Shown here: positions 17,005 to 24,279 of the stretch, one piece after another | Numbering within the stretch: the stretch's first letter is position 1 | Layout: each line of letters begins with the position of its first letter | Source of the DNA: Oscillospiraceae bacterium | GTDB taxonomy: Bacteria > Bacillota > Clostridia > Oscillospirales > Oscillospiraceae | Reading direction: 5' to 3' | Assembly (NCBI GenBank): GCA_016293265.1 | Contig: JAEDEN010000022.1 | Coordinates: 1 to 27,046 of the forward strand | Length of the DNA: 27,046 nt | Notes under the pieces: model-generated | Told to the model about the DNA's origin: nothing | Seen by the model: the letters and a program-made list of their open reading frames with translations, nothing else | The model's database searches: none | Program-made: the position numbers and the translations under genes

Positions 17005-17186
17005 GGCCGCGGCCCTTCTGTTTTGCAGTCACCCGCATATTTGTAGGCCGTGTCACGTGCCCGCGAAGCACGGAGAGGCATCCGCCGAAATCTTCGATTG
17101 GCCCCGCCCGAAGCCGGTGCGGGACACGCTCCTCTCTCCTCGTCGTCCTGTCAGGTACCCGGCCTGACCGGCACTGGCGCTATGTG
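17005..17186 (-). ncRNA. glmS ribozyme (GlcN6P-responsive self-cleaving riboswitch)
   Basis: In the leader of glmS, the minus strand has, in order, AGCGCC with the expected cleavage site between 17181 and 17180; GTCAGG pairing with CCTGAC; GACGAGG (17144-17138); the invariant TTCGGCGGATGCCTC (17089-17075); and GGGTGAC (17034-17028). These are the core P1-P2-P3 and P4 sequences seen in the Bacillus glmS ribozyme. The boundaries at both ends are estimates. GlcN6P would act as cofactor for cleavage, which destabilises the glmS mRNA. The rest of the 390-bp gap between glmS and the DUF421 gene (17187-17319) shows no further element I can name. Confidence 0.94.
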
Positions 17187-17319
17187 ACGGTGAAAACCGT
17201 AAGCCTCCTTTCTCTTCTGCGCTGATCTATGATAAAGCTCCTATACAGAAGCGATATCCCATTTCTTTTTTGCATAAAAGGGCCGCGGCGGCAAATACTC
17301 TTCCCGGAGGGAAGCCTTT

Positions 17320-18003
17320 ATGATGACCGCCTTTGCCCGTACTGTGATCCTTTACTTTCTCATCATGGTGGGACTGCGCCTGATGGGCAAGCGCCAGATC
17401 GGCGAGCTGGAGCCCAGCGAGCTGGTCCTGACCATGATGATCTCCGACCTTGCCACCGTCCCCATGCAGGACTTCGGTATCCCGCTCCTTGCCGGCGTGA
17501 TCCCCATTCTTACGCTGCTGTCCCTTTCCATGCTGATGAGCCAGCTCTCCCTGGGGTCCGTCCGCTTTCGGGAGATGGTATGCGGCACCCCCTCCATCCT
17601 CATCCGGGAGGGCGTGATGCAGCAAGCCGTCATGCGGGAAAACCGCTACACCCTGGACGAGCTGCTGGAAGAGCTGCGGGGCCAGGGCTACAGCGATCTT
17701 TCCCAGGTGCGCTACGCCATCCTGGAAAACTCTGGGAAGCTGTCCGTCCTCCCCTGGGCGAAGCACACCCCCCTGACCGCCCAGGCCCTGGGGCTTTCGG
17801 TGGAGGAGGACGCCGCCCTTCCCGTGGTGCTCATCAACGACGGACGGGTTCTGGAAAAGAACCTCTCCGCCTGCGGCCGGGACATTGCCTGGCTCCAAAA
17901 GGCCCTTGAGGACCGGGGAATCGCCTCTCCCGCTCAAGTCTTTTTGATGACCGTGGATGAATCGGGAACCGTTTGCTGCGTAAAAAAGGAGGAGCAGGAA
18001 TGA
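17320..18003 (+). CDS. DUF421 / YetF family membrane protein
   Basis: A 227-residue protein. There are three membrane segments near the N-terminus (about 5-23, 34-50 and 53-73), including VGLRLMGKRQIGELEPSELVLTMMISDLATVP, the hallmark DUF421 region. A cytoplasmic YetF-type domain follows (about 80-205), with GTPSILIREGVM, NRYTLDELLEELRGQGYSDL and VRYAILENSGKLSVL. The molecular function is not established; in Bacillus related proteins are linked to spore or membrane traits. ATG at 17320 has GGAGG 9 nt upstream. It overlaps the next gene (DUF4363) as ATGA, a pair common in Clostridia. It diverges from glmS. Confidence 0.92.
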   Translation: MMTAFARTVILYFLIMVGLRLMGKRQIGELEPSELVLTMMISDLATVPMQDFGIPLLAGVIPILTLLSLSMLMSQLSLGSVRFREMVCGTPSILIREGVMQQAVMRENRYTLDELLEELRGQGYSDLSQVRYAILENSGKLSVLPWAKHTPLTAQALGLSVEEDAALPVVLINDGRVLEKNLSACGRDIAWLQKALEDRGIASPAQVFLMTVDESGTVCCVKKEEQE

Positions 18004-18380
18004 AAAAGCTGCTGACGCCGCTGCTGGTGCTGGCGGTGATCCTGGCCCTTTCCGCCGGGAACAGCACCGCTATGGCCCATCTTTCCGCCCGCTGGCAGGA
18101 CCAGCTCCGCCGGGCGGACGCCCTGGCCCAGCAGGAACGCTGGACGGAAGCCGCCGCAGCCCTGGAAGAGGGCTACGGGGACTGGAGCCGCCACCAAACC
18201 TACCTGCACATCGTCACAGAGCACGACGCCGTGGAAGGGGCGGAGTCCATGTACCTCCGGGCCGCCGCCTTTGCCCGCACCCAGGAGCTCTCCGAGTTCC
18301 GGGCGGAAACCGCCGGCCTTTGCGCCCAGCTCCGCCTCCTGACGGAGATGGAACGCCTGCACATCGGAAATATCCTGTAG
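18000..18380 (+). CDS. DUF4363 family membrane-anchored protein
   Basis: A 126-residue protein. Residues 1-22 form an N-terminal membrane anchor (MKKLLTPLLVLAVILALSAG). The remainder is a helical extracytoplasmic domain of DUF4363 type: ADALAQQERWTEAAAALEEGYGDWSRHQTYL, then LYLRAAAFAR-like and LRLLTEMERLHIGNIL segments. The family commonly follows a DUF421 gene, and here the ATG overlaps the DUF421 stop as ATGA, so the two are surely co-translated. The function is unknown. Its stop lies 7 bp from that of the convergent nrdR, and no terminator fits in between. Confidence 0.88.
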   Translation: MKKLLTPLLVLAVILALSAGNSTAMAHLSARWQDQLRRADALAQQERWTEAAAALEEGYGDWSRHQTYLHIVTEHDAVEGAESMYLRAAAFARTQELSEFRAETAGLCAQLRLLTEMERLHIGNIL

Positions 18381-18387
18381 GGGAGCC

Positions 18388-18843
18388 TTACCGCTCCGCC
18401 AGGAGCTTGCTCAGCTCCGTCATAAAGCTGTCGATGTCCTGGAACTGGCGGTAAACGGAGGCAAATCGCACATAGGCCACCTGGTCCACGCTGCGCAGCC
18501 GCTCCATCACCTTTTCGCCGATGATCTCGGTGCGGATCTCCCGCTCCATGGAATTTTGCAGGTCCTGCTCGATCTCGGAAGCGATCTTCTCCAGCTCTGC
18601 CAGGGGCACCGGCCGCTTCTCGCAGGCGCGGATCATGCCGCCCAGCACCTTGCCCTTGTCAAAGCTCTGGCGGCTGCCGTCCTTCTTCACCACCACCATG
18701 GGAAGGCTCTCCACCGTCTCATAGGTGGTGAAGCGGCGGGCGCAGGACAGGCACTCTCTCCGGCGGCGGATACTGGCATTTTCGTCAGCGGGACGGGAAT
18801 CAATGACTTTGCTCTCACTATAACCGCAATAGGGGCATTTCAT
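18388..18843 (-). CDS. nrdR: Transcriptional repressor NrdR
   Basis: A 151-residue protein of normal length. A zinc ribbon at residues 1-37 has CPYCG (C3, C6) and CLSC (C31, C34), with the family hallmark SKVIDSRPADENASIRRRREC. An ATP-cone follows (about 49-139), with VVKKDGSRQSFDKGKVLGGMIRACEKRPV. NrdR senses ATP/dATP and represses ribonucleotide reductase genes. The ATG at 18843 follows GGGAGG. No NrdR box is seen in its own promoter, and no nrd gene is in the window. Confidence 0.97.
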   Translation of the reverse strand: MKCPYCGYSESKVIDSRPADENASIRRRRECLSCARRFTTYETVESLPMVVVKKDGSRQSFDKGKVLGGMIRACEKRPVPLAELEKIASEIEQDLQNSMEREIRTEIIGEKVMERLRSVDQVAYVRFASVYRQFQDIDSFMTELSKLLAER

Positions 18844-18889
18844 AGGAACCTCCCGTTTTCCGGCGGCCGCAGCCGCACGTACTGAGGTT

Positions 18890-18895
18890 ATTATA
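18890..18895 (-). promoter_or_regulatory. Extended -10 promoter of nrdR
   Basis: Minus strand TGATATAAT contains a perfect TATAAT (18895-18890) with the TGn extension; the -35 region is poor, which is common for extended -10 promoters. The leader would be about 45 nt. Confidence 0.6.
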
Positions 18896-19011
18896 TCACA
18901 GTCTCCCCCGGGATGGTATACATAATTTCACGAATATCCAACACTCTGCCGTGAAAAACTTGTAACTCTACCAATTATTCCCTGCCCGGGGCCCTTTGGA
19001 ACGCTCCGGAT

Positions 19012-19539
19012 TCAGCGCAGCACCGGCCACTCTTTTTCGTCGAAGGCAAAGACGGCATAGCGCCTGCCCCGGATGGTCTGCACCCGGGCAAGGCAGAACA
19101 GGGAGGGCAGCGGGAAGGGGTCCTCCGCCCCGAAGGGCAGGGCCAGCAGGCGCCCCTTACCCGCCGGTGCGGTCAGCGCCCCGGAGCGGCCGCCCAGGGC
19201 CCGGCGGAGCCAGGGGGTGCGGAACAGGGTCTCCGGCCTCGGTGCCTCCTCCCAGGCCTGCGGCCGGGGGGGCGCGGCGGCGTTTCGCACCTCGCCGTGG
19301 GAAATACGGCCCAGGGGCGCTGTCATGCGGCCGGAAAAGCGGCGGGAGAGGACCGCCTCTCCCCTTCCCCTCTCCGGAACGCCCAGGCGCAGCTCCCCGG
19401 TGCTGCCTACCGCCCAGAGGCACCACAGCCCCCCCTCCCCAAGACGGCAGCGGGCGGAAAAAACGGTATCCTCCCCCTCCCGCACCACCGTCAGCTCTCC
19501 CACGGCTTTTCCGCCCTGCAAAAGCGGGTATTTCTCCAC
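19012..19539 (-). CDS. Hypothetical protein, cytoplasmic, GC-rich gene
   Basis: A 175-residue protein, V/MEKYPLLQGGKAVGELTVVR at the start. The N-terminal half alternates strands (GELTVV, DTVFSARCRLG, GLWCLWAVGSTGELRLGVPE), followed by a Pro/Ala/Arg-rich middle and a last strand block, GRRYAVFAFDEKEWPVL. There is no signal peptide or membrane helix, and I do not recognise a family. I prefer GTG at 19539 because GAGGGGG lies 8 nt upstream; GTG at 19548 would lie directly against the SD. It lies directly behind a strong terminator (19558-19593) and has no visible promoter, so expression would depend on read-through. The coding bias and the preserved SD suggest a real gene, but I am not certain. 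Confidence 0.65.
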   Translation of the reverse strand: MEKYPLLQGGKAVGELTVVREGEDTVFSARCRLGEGGLWCLWAVGSTGELRLGVPERGRGEAVLSRRFSGRMTAPLGRISHGEVRNAAAPPRPQAWEEAPRPETLFRTPWLRRALGGRSGALTAPAGKGRLLALPFGAEDPFPLPSLFCLARVQTIRGRRYAVFAFDEKEWPVLR

Positions 19540-19557
19540 AGCCCACACCCCCTCGCT

Positions 19558-19593
19558 TAAAAAACCGCCTGCGCAACCATATGCGCAGGCGGT
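19558..19593 (-). terminator. Intrinsic terminator after the secreted-protein gene
   Basis: Minus strand: ACCGCCTGCGCA pairs with TGCGCAGGCGGT (12 bp, 6-base loop), then TTTTTT. It closes the nnr-alr-mazF transcript, with the next minus-strand gene starting only about 20 bp further on. Confidence 0.9.
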
Positions 19594-19612
19594 CTTCTTT
19601 ATGTATGTATCC

Positions 19613-20107
19613 TCAGGCGATGGTATAGGACCCCCGCACCAGGAGCTTCGTGGTGGCCGCGGTGGCCTTGACGCCCCGGCCTTCGATGGTCATCATGTAG
19701 AGGTGGTTCTGCACCAGGGCGCCGCCGCTGTTGAGCGTGGCGGCGGAGGTCTCGTCGATAAGGCCCGGGGCGGAGGGGGCGGTGCACACAGCGCTGCCCA
19801 CCCGGAGCATCACCTCGCAGCCGATCCCTCCGGTGAGGGTCTGGCCGCTGGCAAGGGTCACAACGCAGAAGGTGTCCGCGCCTTCCCCGGAGGTACCGGT
19901 GAGCTTCTGGGCAATCTGGTTGTTGCGCTCGTCGATGCGCTGGTCCACCTTCTCCATGATGGAGTTCAGGAAGGTCTCCTGCAGGTAGCTCAGCGTCACC
20001 AGGGGGTCCGTATCCGAGCCGGGCCCCGCCGCCAACGCAGGCACGCACAGCATGGCCACCACAGCCGCCAGCGCCAGGATCCGATCCAGCCGTCGATTCT
20101 TTTTCAT
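19613..20107 (-). CDS. Small secreted protein of unknown function
   Basis: A 164-residue protein. A signal peptide covers residues 1-27 (MKKNRRLDRILALAAVVAML, cleavage after ALA). A helical DPLVTLSYLQETFLNSIMEKVDQRI segment follows, then a beta-rich domain with FCVVTLASGQTLTGGIGCEVMLRVGSA, an LIDETSAATLNSGGAL middle and HLYMMTIEGRGVKATA near the end. Similar DPLVTLSYLN-type secreted proteins occur in many spore-forming Firmicutes, but I know no assigned role. The ATG at 20107 follows GGAGGT. It lies 78 bp behind mazF, with a hairpin at 20150-20172 between them, and is followed by a strong terminator. Confidence 0.8.
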   Translation of the reverse strand: MKKNRRLDRILALAAVVAMLCVPALAAGPGSDTDPLVTLSYLQETFLNSIMEKVDQRIDERNNQIAQKLTGTSGEGADTFCVVTLASGQTLTGGIGCEVMLRVGSAVCTAPSAPGLIDETSAATLNSGGALVQNHLYMMTIEGRGVKATAATTKLLVRGSYTIA

Positions 20108-20149
20108 ATGTACCTCCGTTATCCTTCGTATCCTTGATATCGCGTCCCC

Positions 20150-20172
20150 CCGGAAGGGTCTTCCCCTTCCGG
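20150..20172. repeat. Inverted repeat between mazF and the secreted-protein gene
   Basis: CCGGAAGGG-TCTTC-CCCTTCCGG is a 9-bp perfect stem. Neither strand has a T-run after it, so it is not a standard terminator; it may be an mRNA processing or stabilising hairpin. Confidence 0.55.
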
Positions 20173-20185
20173 AAGGATCGGTAAC

Positions 20186-20563
20186 TCACACCAGTTGATC
20201 GTGGGGCAGCCCAAGGCTCACCGCAATAGCCGTATCCACCTTTGTCATCACGCCTTCCTCCACATGACCCATCCGCTCCCGCAGCCGCTTTTTGTCCAGT
20301 GTCCGAAGCTGCTCCAGCAGCACCACGGAATCCCGGCTCAGGCCGCAGCTTTGTTCCACGGGAAGGTCGATATGTGTGGGCAGCCGTGCCTTCCCCGTCT
20401 GGGAGGTAATGGCCGCCGCGATCACGGTGGGGCTAAAGCGGTTGCCGGTGTCATTCTGAATGATCAGAACGGGCCGGATACCGCCCTGCTCGCTGCCCAC
20501 CACCGGGGAGAGATCGGCATAATAAATATCGCCGCGCTTGACACTCGTATCCACAATGTTCAC
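20186..20563 (-). CDS. mazF: MazF/PemK-type mRNA interferase (EndoA-like)
   Basis: A 125-residue toxin of the PemK/MazF family, close to Bacillus EndoA: KRGDIYYADLSPVVGSEQGG, RPVLIIQNDTGNRFSPTVIA, AAITSQTGKARLPTHIDL. By alignment R30 and T53 match the EndoA catalytic pair R25/T48, so it should be active. EndoA cuts single-stranded RNA at UACAU. I keep GTG at 20563 because its first bases overlap the stop of a 19-codon frame (GTGA); GTG at 20554 is an alternative with better SD spacing. In Bacillus the order is alr-mazE-mazF; here no antitoxin gene fits in the 159 bp after alr. Confidence 0.93.
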   Translation of the reverse strand: MNIVDTSVKRGDIYYADLSPVVGSEQGGIRPVLIIQNDTGNRFSPTVIAAAITSQTGKARLPTHIDLPVEQSCGLSRDSVVLLEQLRTLDKKRLRERMGHVEEGVMTKVDTAIAVSLGLPHDQLV

Positions 20564-20619
20564 ACTCCGCCGAAAGAAGTACCCGTCACCAAAGCGTCCT
20601 TCGGTGAGGCCACTTTCAT
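20560..20619 (-). CDS. Candidate 19-codon frame overlapping mazF
   Basis: ATG at 20619 encodes MKVASPKDALVTGTSFGGV; its TGA overlaps the mazF GTG as GTGA. GGGAG lies just before the ATG and 7 nt before an in-frame GTG. It could couple mazF translation or be a remnant. It is far too short for a MazE antitoxin of about 80 residues. Confidence 0.25.
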   Translation of the reverse strand: MKVASPKDALVTGTSFGGV

Positions 20620-20722
20620 TCTCCCACGCAGTTTCGGAATTTATACGCTTTGAACGAGCAAATTCCGCGGGTGCCCCCGCACTATCCTATGCGGCGGGCA
20701 GGGCGGCCGTGTGTGCCGGCGG

Positions 20723-21892
20723 TCAAAGAAGCAGGCGAAGGGAACGCTCCGTCACCCGGCCCTGCTCCATATAGAGCCTTGGCACCCGCTTGCTGACGGC
20801 GCAGGTCAGCTCATAGGGGATGGTGTCAAGAAGCTTTGCCAGAACGTCCACCGGCTGTTTTTCCCCGAACAGCTCCACCGCGTCCCCCACGTGAACGTCG
20901 GGGAGGTCGGTAAGCTCCACCATGGTCATATCCATGCAGATGCGTCCCCGGATGGGGGCGGGTCCATAGGCCGTCTGCACCGCCATGCGGTTGGAAAGCC
21001 CCCGGAACAGCCCGTCGGCATAACCGATGGGCAAAACACCTATGCGGGTCTTGCGCCGGGTGCGGAAGGTGCGGCCGTAGCTCACATCCGTCTCCGGGTC
21101 AAAGATCTTGATGGTAGAAACGCAGGACTTAAATTTCATCACCGGCTGCAGGCCAAGCCGCGCCGCGTCATCCCCCACGCCGTAAAGGGCGATGCCGGGG
21201 CGAACCATATCCAGATACATCTCCGGGTAGCGGGCCAGGGCGCCGCTGTTGGCACAATGCCGGATGGCAAACTCCCTGCCCCGCAGGGTCAGGGCCTCCA
21301 GCACCTTCATGAACAGTCCGAACTGCTCCCGGGCATAGGCCTCGTCGGCCTGGCCGTCCTCATCGGCGGTGGAAAAGTGGGTGAAGATGCCCTCCGCGTC
21401 CAGATGGGGCAGGTCACAGGAGCGGGCGATGGCCTCCACCCCGTGGTCAAAGTGGTCCCCCCGCACCAGGAAACCCAGGCGGGACATACCGGTGTCCACC
21501 TTGATATGGACCTTCAGCGTGCCGCCACAGGCCGCCGCCGCGGCGCTGTACTCCTCCGCCTTGGCCTGGGCGGAGACAGTCTGGGTGATGTGGTTGGCGA
21601 TGAGCTGGGGCACCATCTCCGGCGGGGTGTGGCCCAGGATCAAAATGGGCATGGTAATGCCGCCGCGGCGCAGCTCCCGGGCCTCGTCCAGGCTGGAGAC
21701 CGCCAGGTAATCGGCGCCCAGGGCCTCCAGCTTCCGGGAGACCTGCACCGCCCCGTGGCCGTAGGCGTCCGCCTTCACTACGCCCAGGTACTTCACCTTC
21801 GGGCCGGTCCGGCGCCGGGCCGCGTAATAGTTATGTTCCAGCGCATCCAGGTCGATCTCGGCCCAGGTGCGGCGCAAAACAGATTCTTCCAT
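20723..21892 (-). CDS. alr: Alanine racemase
   Basis: A 389-residue enzyme. The N-terminal PLP barrel carries YLGVVKADAYGHGA (K40 binds PLP), KVDTGMSRLGF and FTHFSTADEDG. The C-terminal beta domain begins near 240 and carries the second catalytic residue Tyr in DVSYGRTFRT (Y272), then LPIGYADGLFRGLSN and GRICMDMTMVELTDLPDVHVGD. It converts L-alanine to D-alanine for peptidoglycan. The ATG at 21892 has GAAAGGTGA upstream, inside the end of the lipoprotein gene, with a 9-bp gap. The neighbourhood (nnr fusion, LolA-like lipoprotein, alr, mazF) mirrors the Bacillus acpS-ydcC-alr-mazEF region. Confidence 0.97.
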   Translation of the reverse strand: MEESVLRRTWAEIDLDALEHNYYAARRRTGPKVKYLGVVKADAYGHGAVQVSRKLEALGADYLAVSSLDEARELRRGGITMPILILGHTPPEMVPQLIANHITQTVSAQAKAEEYSAAAAACGGTLKVHIKVDTGMSRLGFLVRGDHFDHGVEAIARSCDLPHLDAEGIFTHFSTADEDGQADEAYAREQFGLFMKVLEALTLRGREFAIRHCANSGALARYPEMYLDMVRPGIALYGVGDDAARLGLQPVMKFKSCVSTIKIFDPETDVSYGRTFRTRRKTRIGVLPIGYADGLFRGLSNRMAVQTAYGPAPIRGRICMDMTMVELTDLPDVHVGDAVELFGEKQPVDVLAKLLDTIPYELTCAVSKRVPRLYMEQGRVTERSLRLLL

Positions 21893-21901
21893 GGGAACGA
21901 T

Positions 21902-22510
21902 TCACCTTTCCGAGGCCGCAGCCTCCATGCCCTCTATTGTATCATCAAAATCGAATTCTGTAAACTCCACAGTGAAAACCGTCTCTTCCCCCACGGCAAG
22001 CTCGGCATGGAGGGGAACGGCGTCCTCCTCCCGCAGCCAGAAGGCAGAGACGACCTTGCCGCCGGAGGCACCGCTCTGGTCCACCAGCAAGCGGATGCAG
22101 GCCTCGCCGTTCCAGGTTTCCCGGTTCTCCTCCAGCAACCAGCCGGAGCGCAGGGCGTCCATCAGCCTGGGCAGGCACACGGCGGGGCTCAGTTCCTCTT
22201 CGCTGAGGGGGGCGATGTTCAGCGTCTCCCCCTCGTAGGAAAGGCTCCAGTCCCGGTCGCTGATGATGGCCTTCACCCCCGCCAGAAGTTCCGGGGCCAC
22301 CACCTCCACGGTGCTCTGGCCCCCGGGGACATAGTCACAGCGCAGCGTCCCCTCCCAGTCAAGGCCCTCCTGGTCACAGCGGACCGTGGCCTCCATGGTG
22401 CAGCCGGCCATCTCCTGATAGGCTGCCCGCGGGTCCTCCTTCTCCCCCGCGCCGCAGCCCGCAAGCAGCAGCACCAGGGCCATCATTGGTACGCACAAGC
22501 CCTTGCGCAC
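21902..22510 (-). CDS. LolA-like lipoprotein (YdcC-type position)
   Basis: A 202-residue protein. A type II signal peptide with lipobox LLAGC (Cys at about 19) is followed by a beta-rich domain of about 175 residues: YQEMAGCTMEATVRCDQEGLDWEGTL, GGQSTVEVVAPELLAGVKAII, GETLNIAPLSEEELSPAVCL, then SAFWLREEDAVPLHAEL and TVFTVEFTEFDFD. This is the pattern of the LolA-like/YdcC group of sporulation-associated lipoproteins in Firmicutes, which often precede alr. It should be anchored on the outer face of the membrane. The start is GTG at 22510 with AAGGAGG 7 nt upstream, overlapping the end of the nnr gene. The precise function is unknown. Confidence 0.8.
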   Translation of the reverse strand: MRKGLCVPMMALVLLLAGCGAGEKEDPRAAYQEMAGCTMEATVRCDQEGLDWEGTLRCDYVPGGQSTVEVVAPELLAGVKAIISDRDWSLSYEGETLNIAPLSEEELSPAVCLPRLMDALRSGWLLEENRETWNGEACIRLLVDQSGASGGKVVSAFWLREEDAVPLHAELAVGEETVFTVEFTEFDFDDTIEGMEAAASER

Positions 22511-22522
22511 CTGTTTTCCTCC

Positions 22523-24061
22523 TTACATCAGCTCTGAAAAAGCCTCTCCCAGCGCCTGGACCACATCTCTGGGAGTCATGGCATAGGGCGTCAGCCGCGC
22601 CGCCGCCAGGTCCCCGGCGCGGCCGTGGAGCCACACGCCCAGGCCCGCCGCCTGGATGGGGGAGGCCCCTTGGGCCAGAAGGGCGGCGATCACGCCCGTG
22701 AGGACGTCGCCGCTGCCCCCCTTTGCAAGGCCGGAATTCCCGGTGGTGTTCACCAGCACGTTTCCCTCCGGCCCGGCCACCAGCGTCCGGTGGCCCTTGA
22801 GCACCAGCACGCAGCTGTGGGCGGCGGCAAAGCCCCTGGCCGCCTCAAGTCGGCCGCTGGAAAGGTCCCCGCCCACCCGGGCAAATTCCCCGTCGTGGGG
22901 CGTGAGGATGGTGACCCGGCCCCGCCGCCGGTCCAGGACATCTATATGTCCCTCCAGGGCATTTATGCCATCGGCGTCCAGAACGACAGGCTTTTCCGTC
23001 CCCTCCAGCAGCTCCAGGGCAAGGCGGGCCGCCTGCTGGCCCCGTCCAAGTCCGGGGCCCAGGGCCAGCACACCGCACCCGGCCAGCTTCTCCTGAACCG
23101 GCCCCAGGGCCTTATAGCTGAGTTGGCCGTTTTTCTCCGGCAGCGGGAAGGGCATGGCGGAGACACACTTCACCGCCTCGGCCGGCCAGATGCTCTCCGG
23201 CACCCCCAAAAACACCAGCCCGCAGCCGCTGCGGACGGCGGCGGAGGCGGCAAGATAGGGTGCGCCGGTATAGCCCACGGCGCCGCCTACCACCAACACC
23301 TTGCCGAAATCCCCCTTGTGGCCGCCAGCCTTCCGTTTTGGCAGGGCCCAGCGGGCGAAGGCGGGTTCCACGGTCTGCACCGGACAGGGCATGGAGCCCG
23401 CCAGTCCGGCCGGAATGCCGATGTCCCAGACCTCCACCCGGCCGGAGAGGTCGGCTCCCTCTCCCACCACCTGGCCGATCTTTTTTGTGGTAAAGGTGAT
23501 TGTCTTGTCGGCTCTCACCCCACAGCCCAGGACCTTCCCGCTGTCCGCCGCCACACCGCTGGCGATGTCGGCGGAGACCACCTTGCCGGGACACTCGTTG
23601 ATGAGCCGCACCGCCGCGCCGAAGAGGGAGTCCGTGCTGATTTCCCGGGAAAGGCCCACGCCGAAGATGGCATCCACCAGCACATGGCAGCCCCGGGCGT
23701 AGGCCGTCTGCCCCAGGTCGCCGGGGTCGAAGCGCTCCAGCTCCACGCCGCACTCGGACAGCCGCCCCGTCTCCTCCATGGCATCGGGGGTCAGCTTTTC
23801 GTAGCTCCCCACCAGGAAGACCCGCACCTGCAGCCCCGCCAGAAACAGCAGCCGCGCGGCGGCGATGCCGTCCCCGCCGTTGTTGCCGCTGCCGCAGAAA
23901 ACGGCGGCCCGGTACTTCCCCTTCTTTTCCGGCAGCAGGGAAAGGGCCCCCCGGGCCACCCCCTCCGCCGCCCGCTCCATCAGCTCCAGGGAAGGGATGC
24001 CCTCCTCTTCCATGGCCCGCCGGTCCAGCTCTTTCATCTGTGCCGCTGTTGCAAGTTTCAT
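22523..24061 (-). CDS. nnrD: Bifunctional NAD(P)HX epimerase / ADP-dependent NAD(P)HX dehydratase
   Basis: A 512-residue fusion. The N-terminal YjeF_N domain (about 1-215) has CGSGNNGGDGIAAAR (57-71) and VDAIFGVGLSREI and epimerises damaged NAD(P)HX. The C-terminal kinase-like domain (about 235-505) has KGDFGKVLVVGGAVGYTGAP, LALGPGLGR, LTPHDGEFAR and NSGLAKGGSGDVLTG (D452, catalytic-type Asp) and dehydrates NAD(P)HX using ADP. The fusion (NnrE plus NnrD) is common in Clostridia. ATG at 24061 is chosen because GGGAGG lies 8 nt upstream; the frame is open to 24142 across the promoter. It is the first gene of the operon running to mazF. No acpS is seen. Confidence 0.96.
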   Translation of the reverse strand: MKLATAAQMKELDRRAMEEEGIPSLELMERAAEGVARGALSLLPEKKGKYRAAVFCGSGNNGGDGIAAARLLFLAGLQVRVFLVGSYEKLTPDAMEETGRLSECGVELERFDPGDLGQTAYARGCHVLVDAIFGVGLSREISTDSLFGAAVRLINECPGKVVSADIASGVAADSGKVLGCGVRADKTITFTTKKIGQVVGEGADLSGRVEVWDIGIPAGLAGSMPCPVQTVEPAFARWALPKRKAGGHKGDFGKVLVVGGAVGYTGAPYLAASAAVRSGCGLVFLGVPESIWPAEAVKCVSAMPFPLPEKNGQLSYKALGPVQEKLAGCGVLALGPGLGRGQQAARLALELLEGTEKPVVLDADGINALEGHIDVLDRRRGRVTILTPHDGEFARVGGDLSSGRLEAARGFAAAHSCVLVLKGHRTLVAGPEGNVLVNTTGNSGLAKGGSGDVLTGVIAALLAQGASPIQAAGLGVWLHGRAGDLAAARLTPYAMTPRDVVQALGEAFSELM

Positions 24062-24088
24062 AGGCTGTGCCTCCCGTTTTTTCTTTGT

Positions 24089-24104
24089 CCCCATTATAAT
24101 GGGG
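24089..24104. repeat. Perfect palindrome over the nnr -10 box
   Basis: CCCCATTATAATGGGG is a 16-base perfect palindrome. It contains a TATAAT on each strand, so it can be a two-way -10 or an operator. Confidence 0.6.
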
Positions 24105-24121
24105 AAGGAACCGGGCCGCAA
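24093..24121 (-). promoter_or_regulatory. Promoter of the nnr-alr-mazF operon
   Basis: Minus strand: TTGCGG (24121-24116), a 17-bp spacer, TATAAT (24098-24093). The -10 is perfect and the -35 moderate. Confidence 0.7.
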
Positions 24122-24135
24122 GCCCCGGAAATTTC

Positions 24136-24164
24136 TTTCCAAAGGGGCGGTCTTCTGCTAAAAT
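24136..24164 (+). promoter_or_regulatory. Promoter of the XRE membrane-regulator gene
   Basis: TTTCCA, 17 bp, TAAAAT preceded by TGC (extended -10). It predicts a leader of about 109 nt containing the hairpin at 24203-24228. Confidence 0.55.
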
Positions 24165-24202
24165 AGGGGATGCAACCGAAAATTGACGTGGATTTCCTCA
24201 AA

Positions 24203-24228
24203 CGCAACACCAAATCGCTGGCGTTGCG
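24203..24228 (+). repeat. Leader hairpin before the XRE gene
   Basis: CGCAACACCA pairs with TGGCGTTGCG (one mismatch), loop AATCGC. It is not followed by Ts, so it is not a terminator. It lies about 50 nt before the ATG. Confidence 0.4.
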
Positions 24229-24279
24229 GCCCCCGCCGGAGTAGGATGGAGCCACTCGATCAACAAGGAGGTCTTCCCT

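Noticed and set aside
24062..24142. N-terminal extension of the nnr fusion
   Set aside because: It overlaps the promoter, and the family start MKLATAAQMKELD has its own SD.
20711..24166. Long plus-strand frames opposite alr, the lipoprotein and nnr
   Set aside because: They mirror the coding bias of the real minus-strand genes and show no family motifs.
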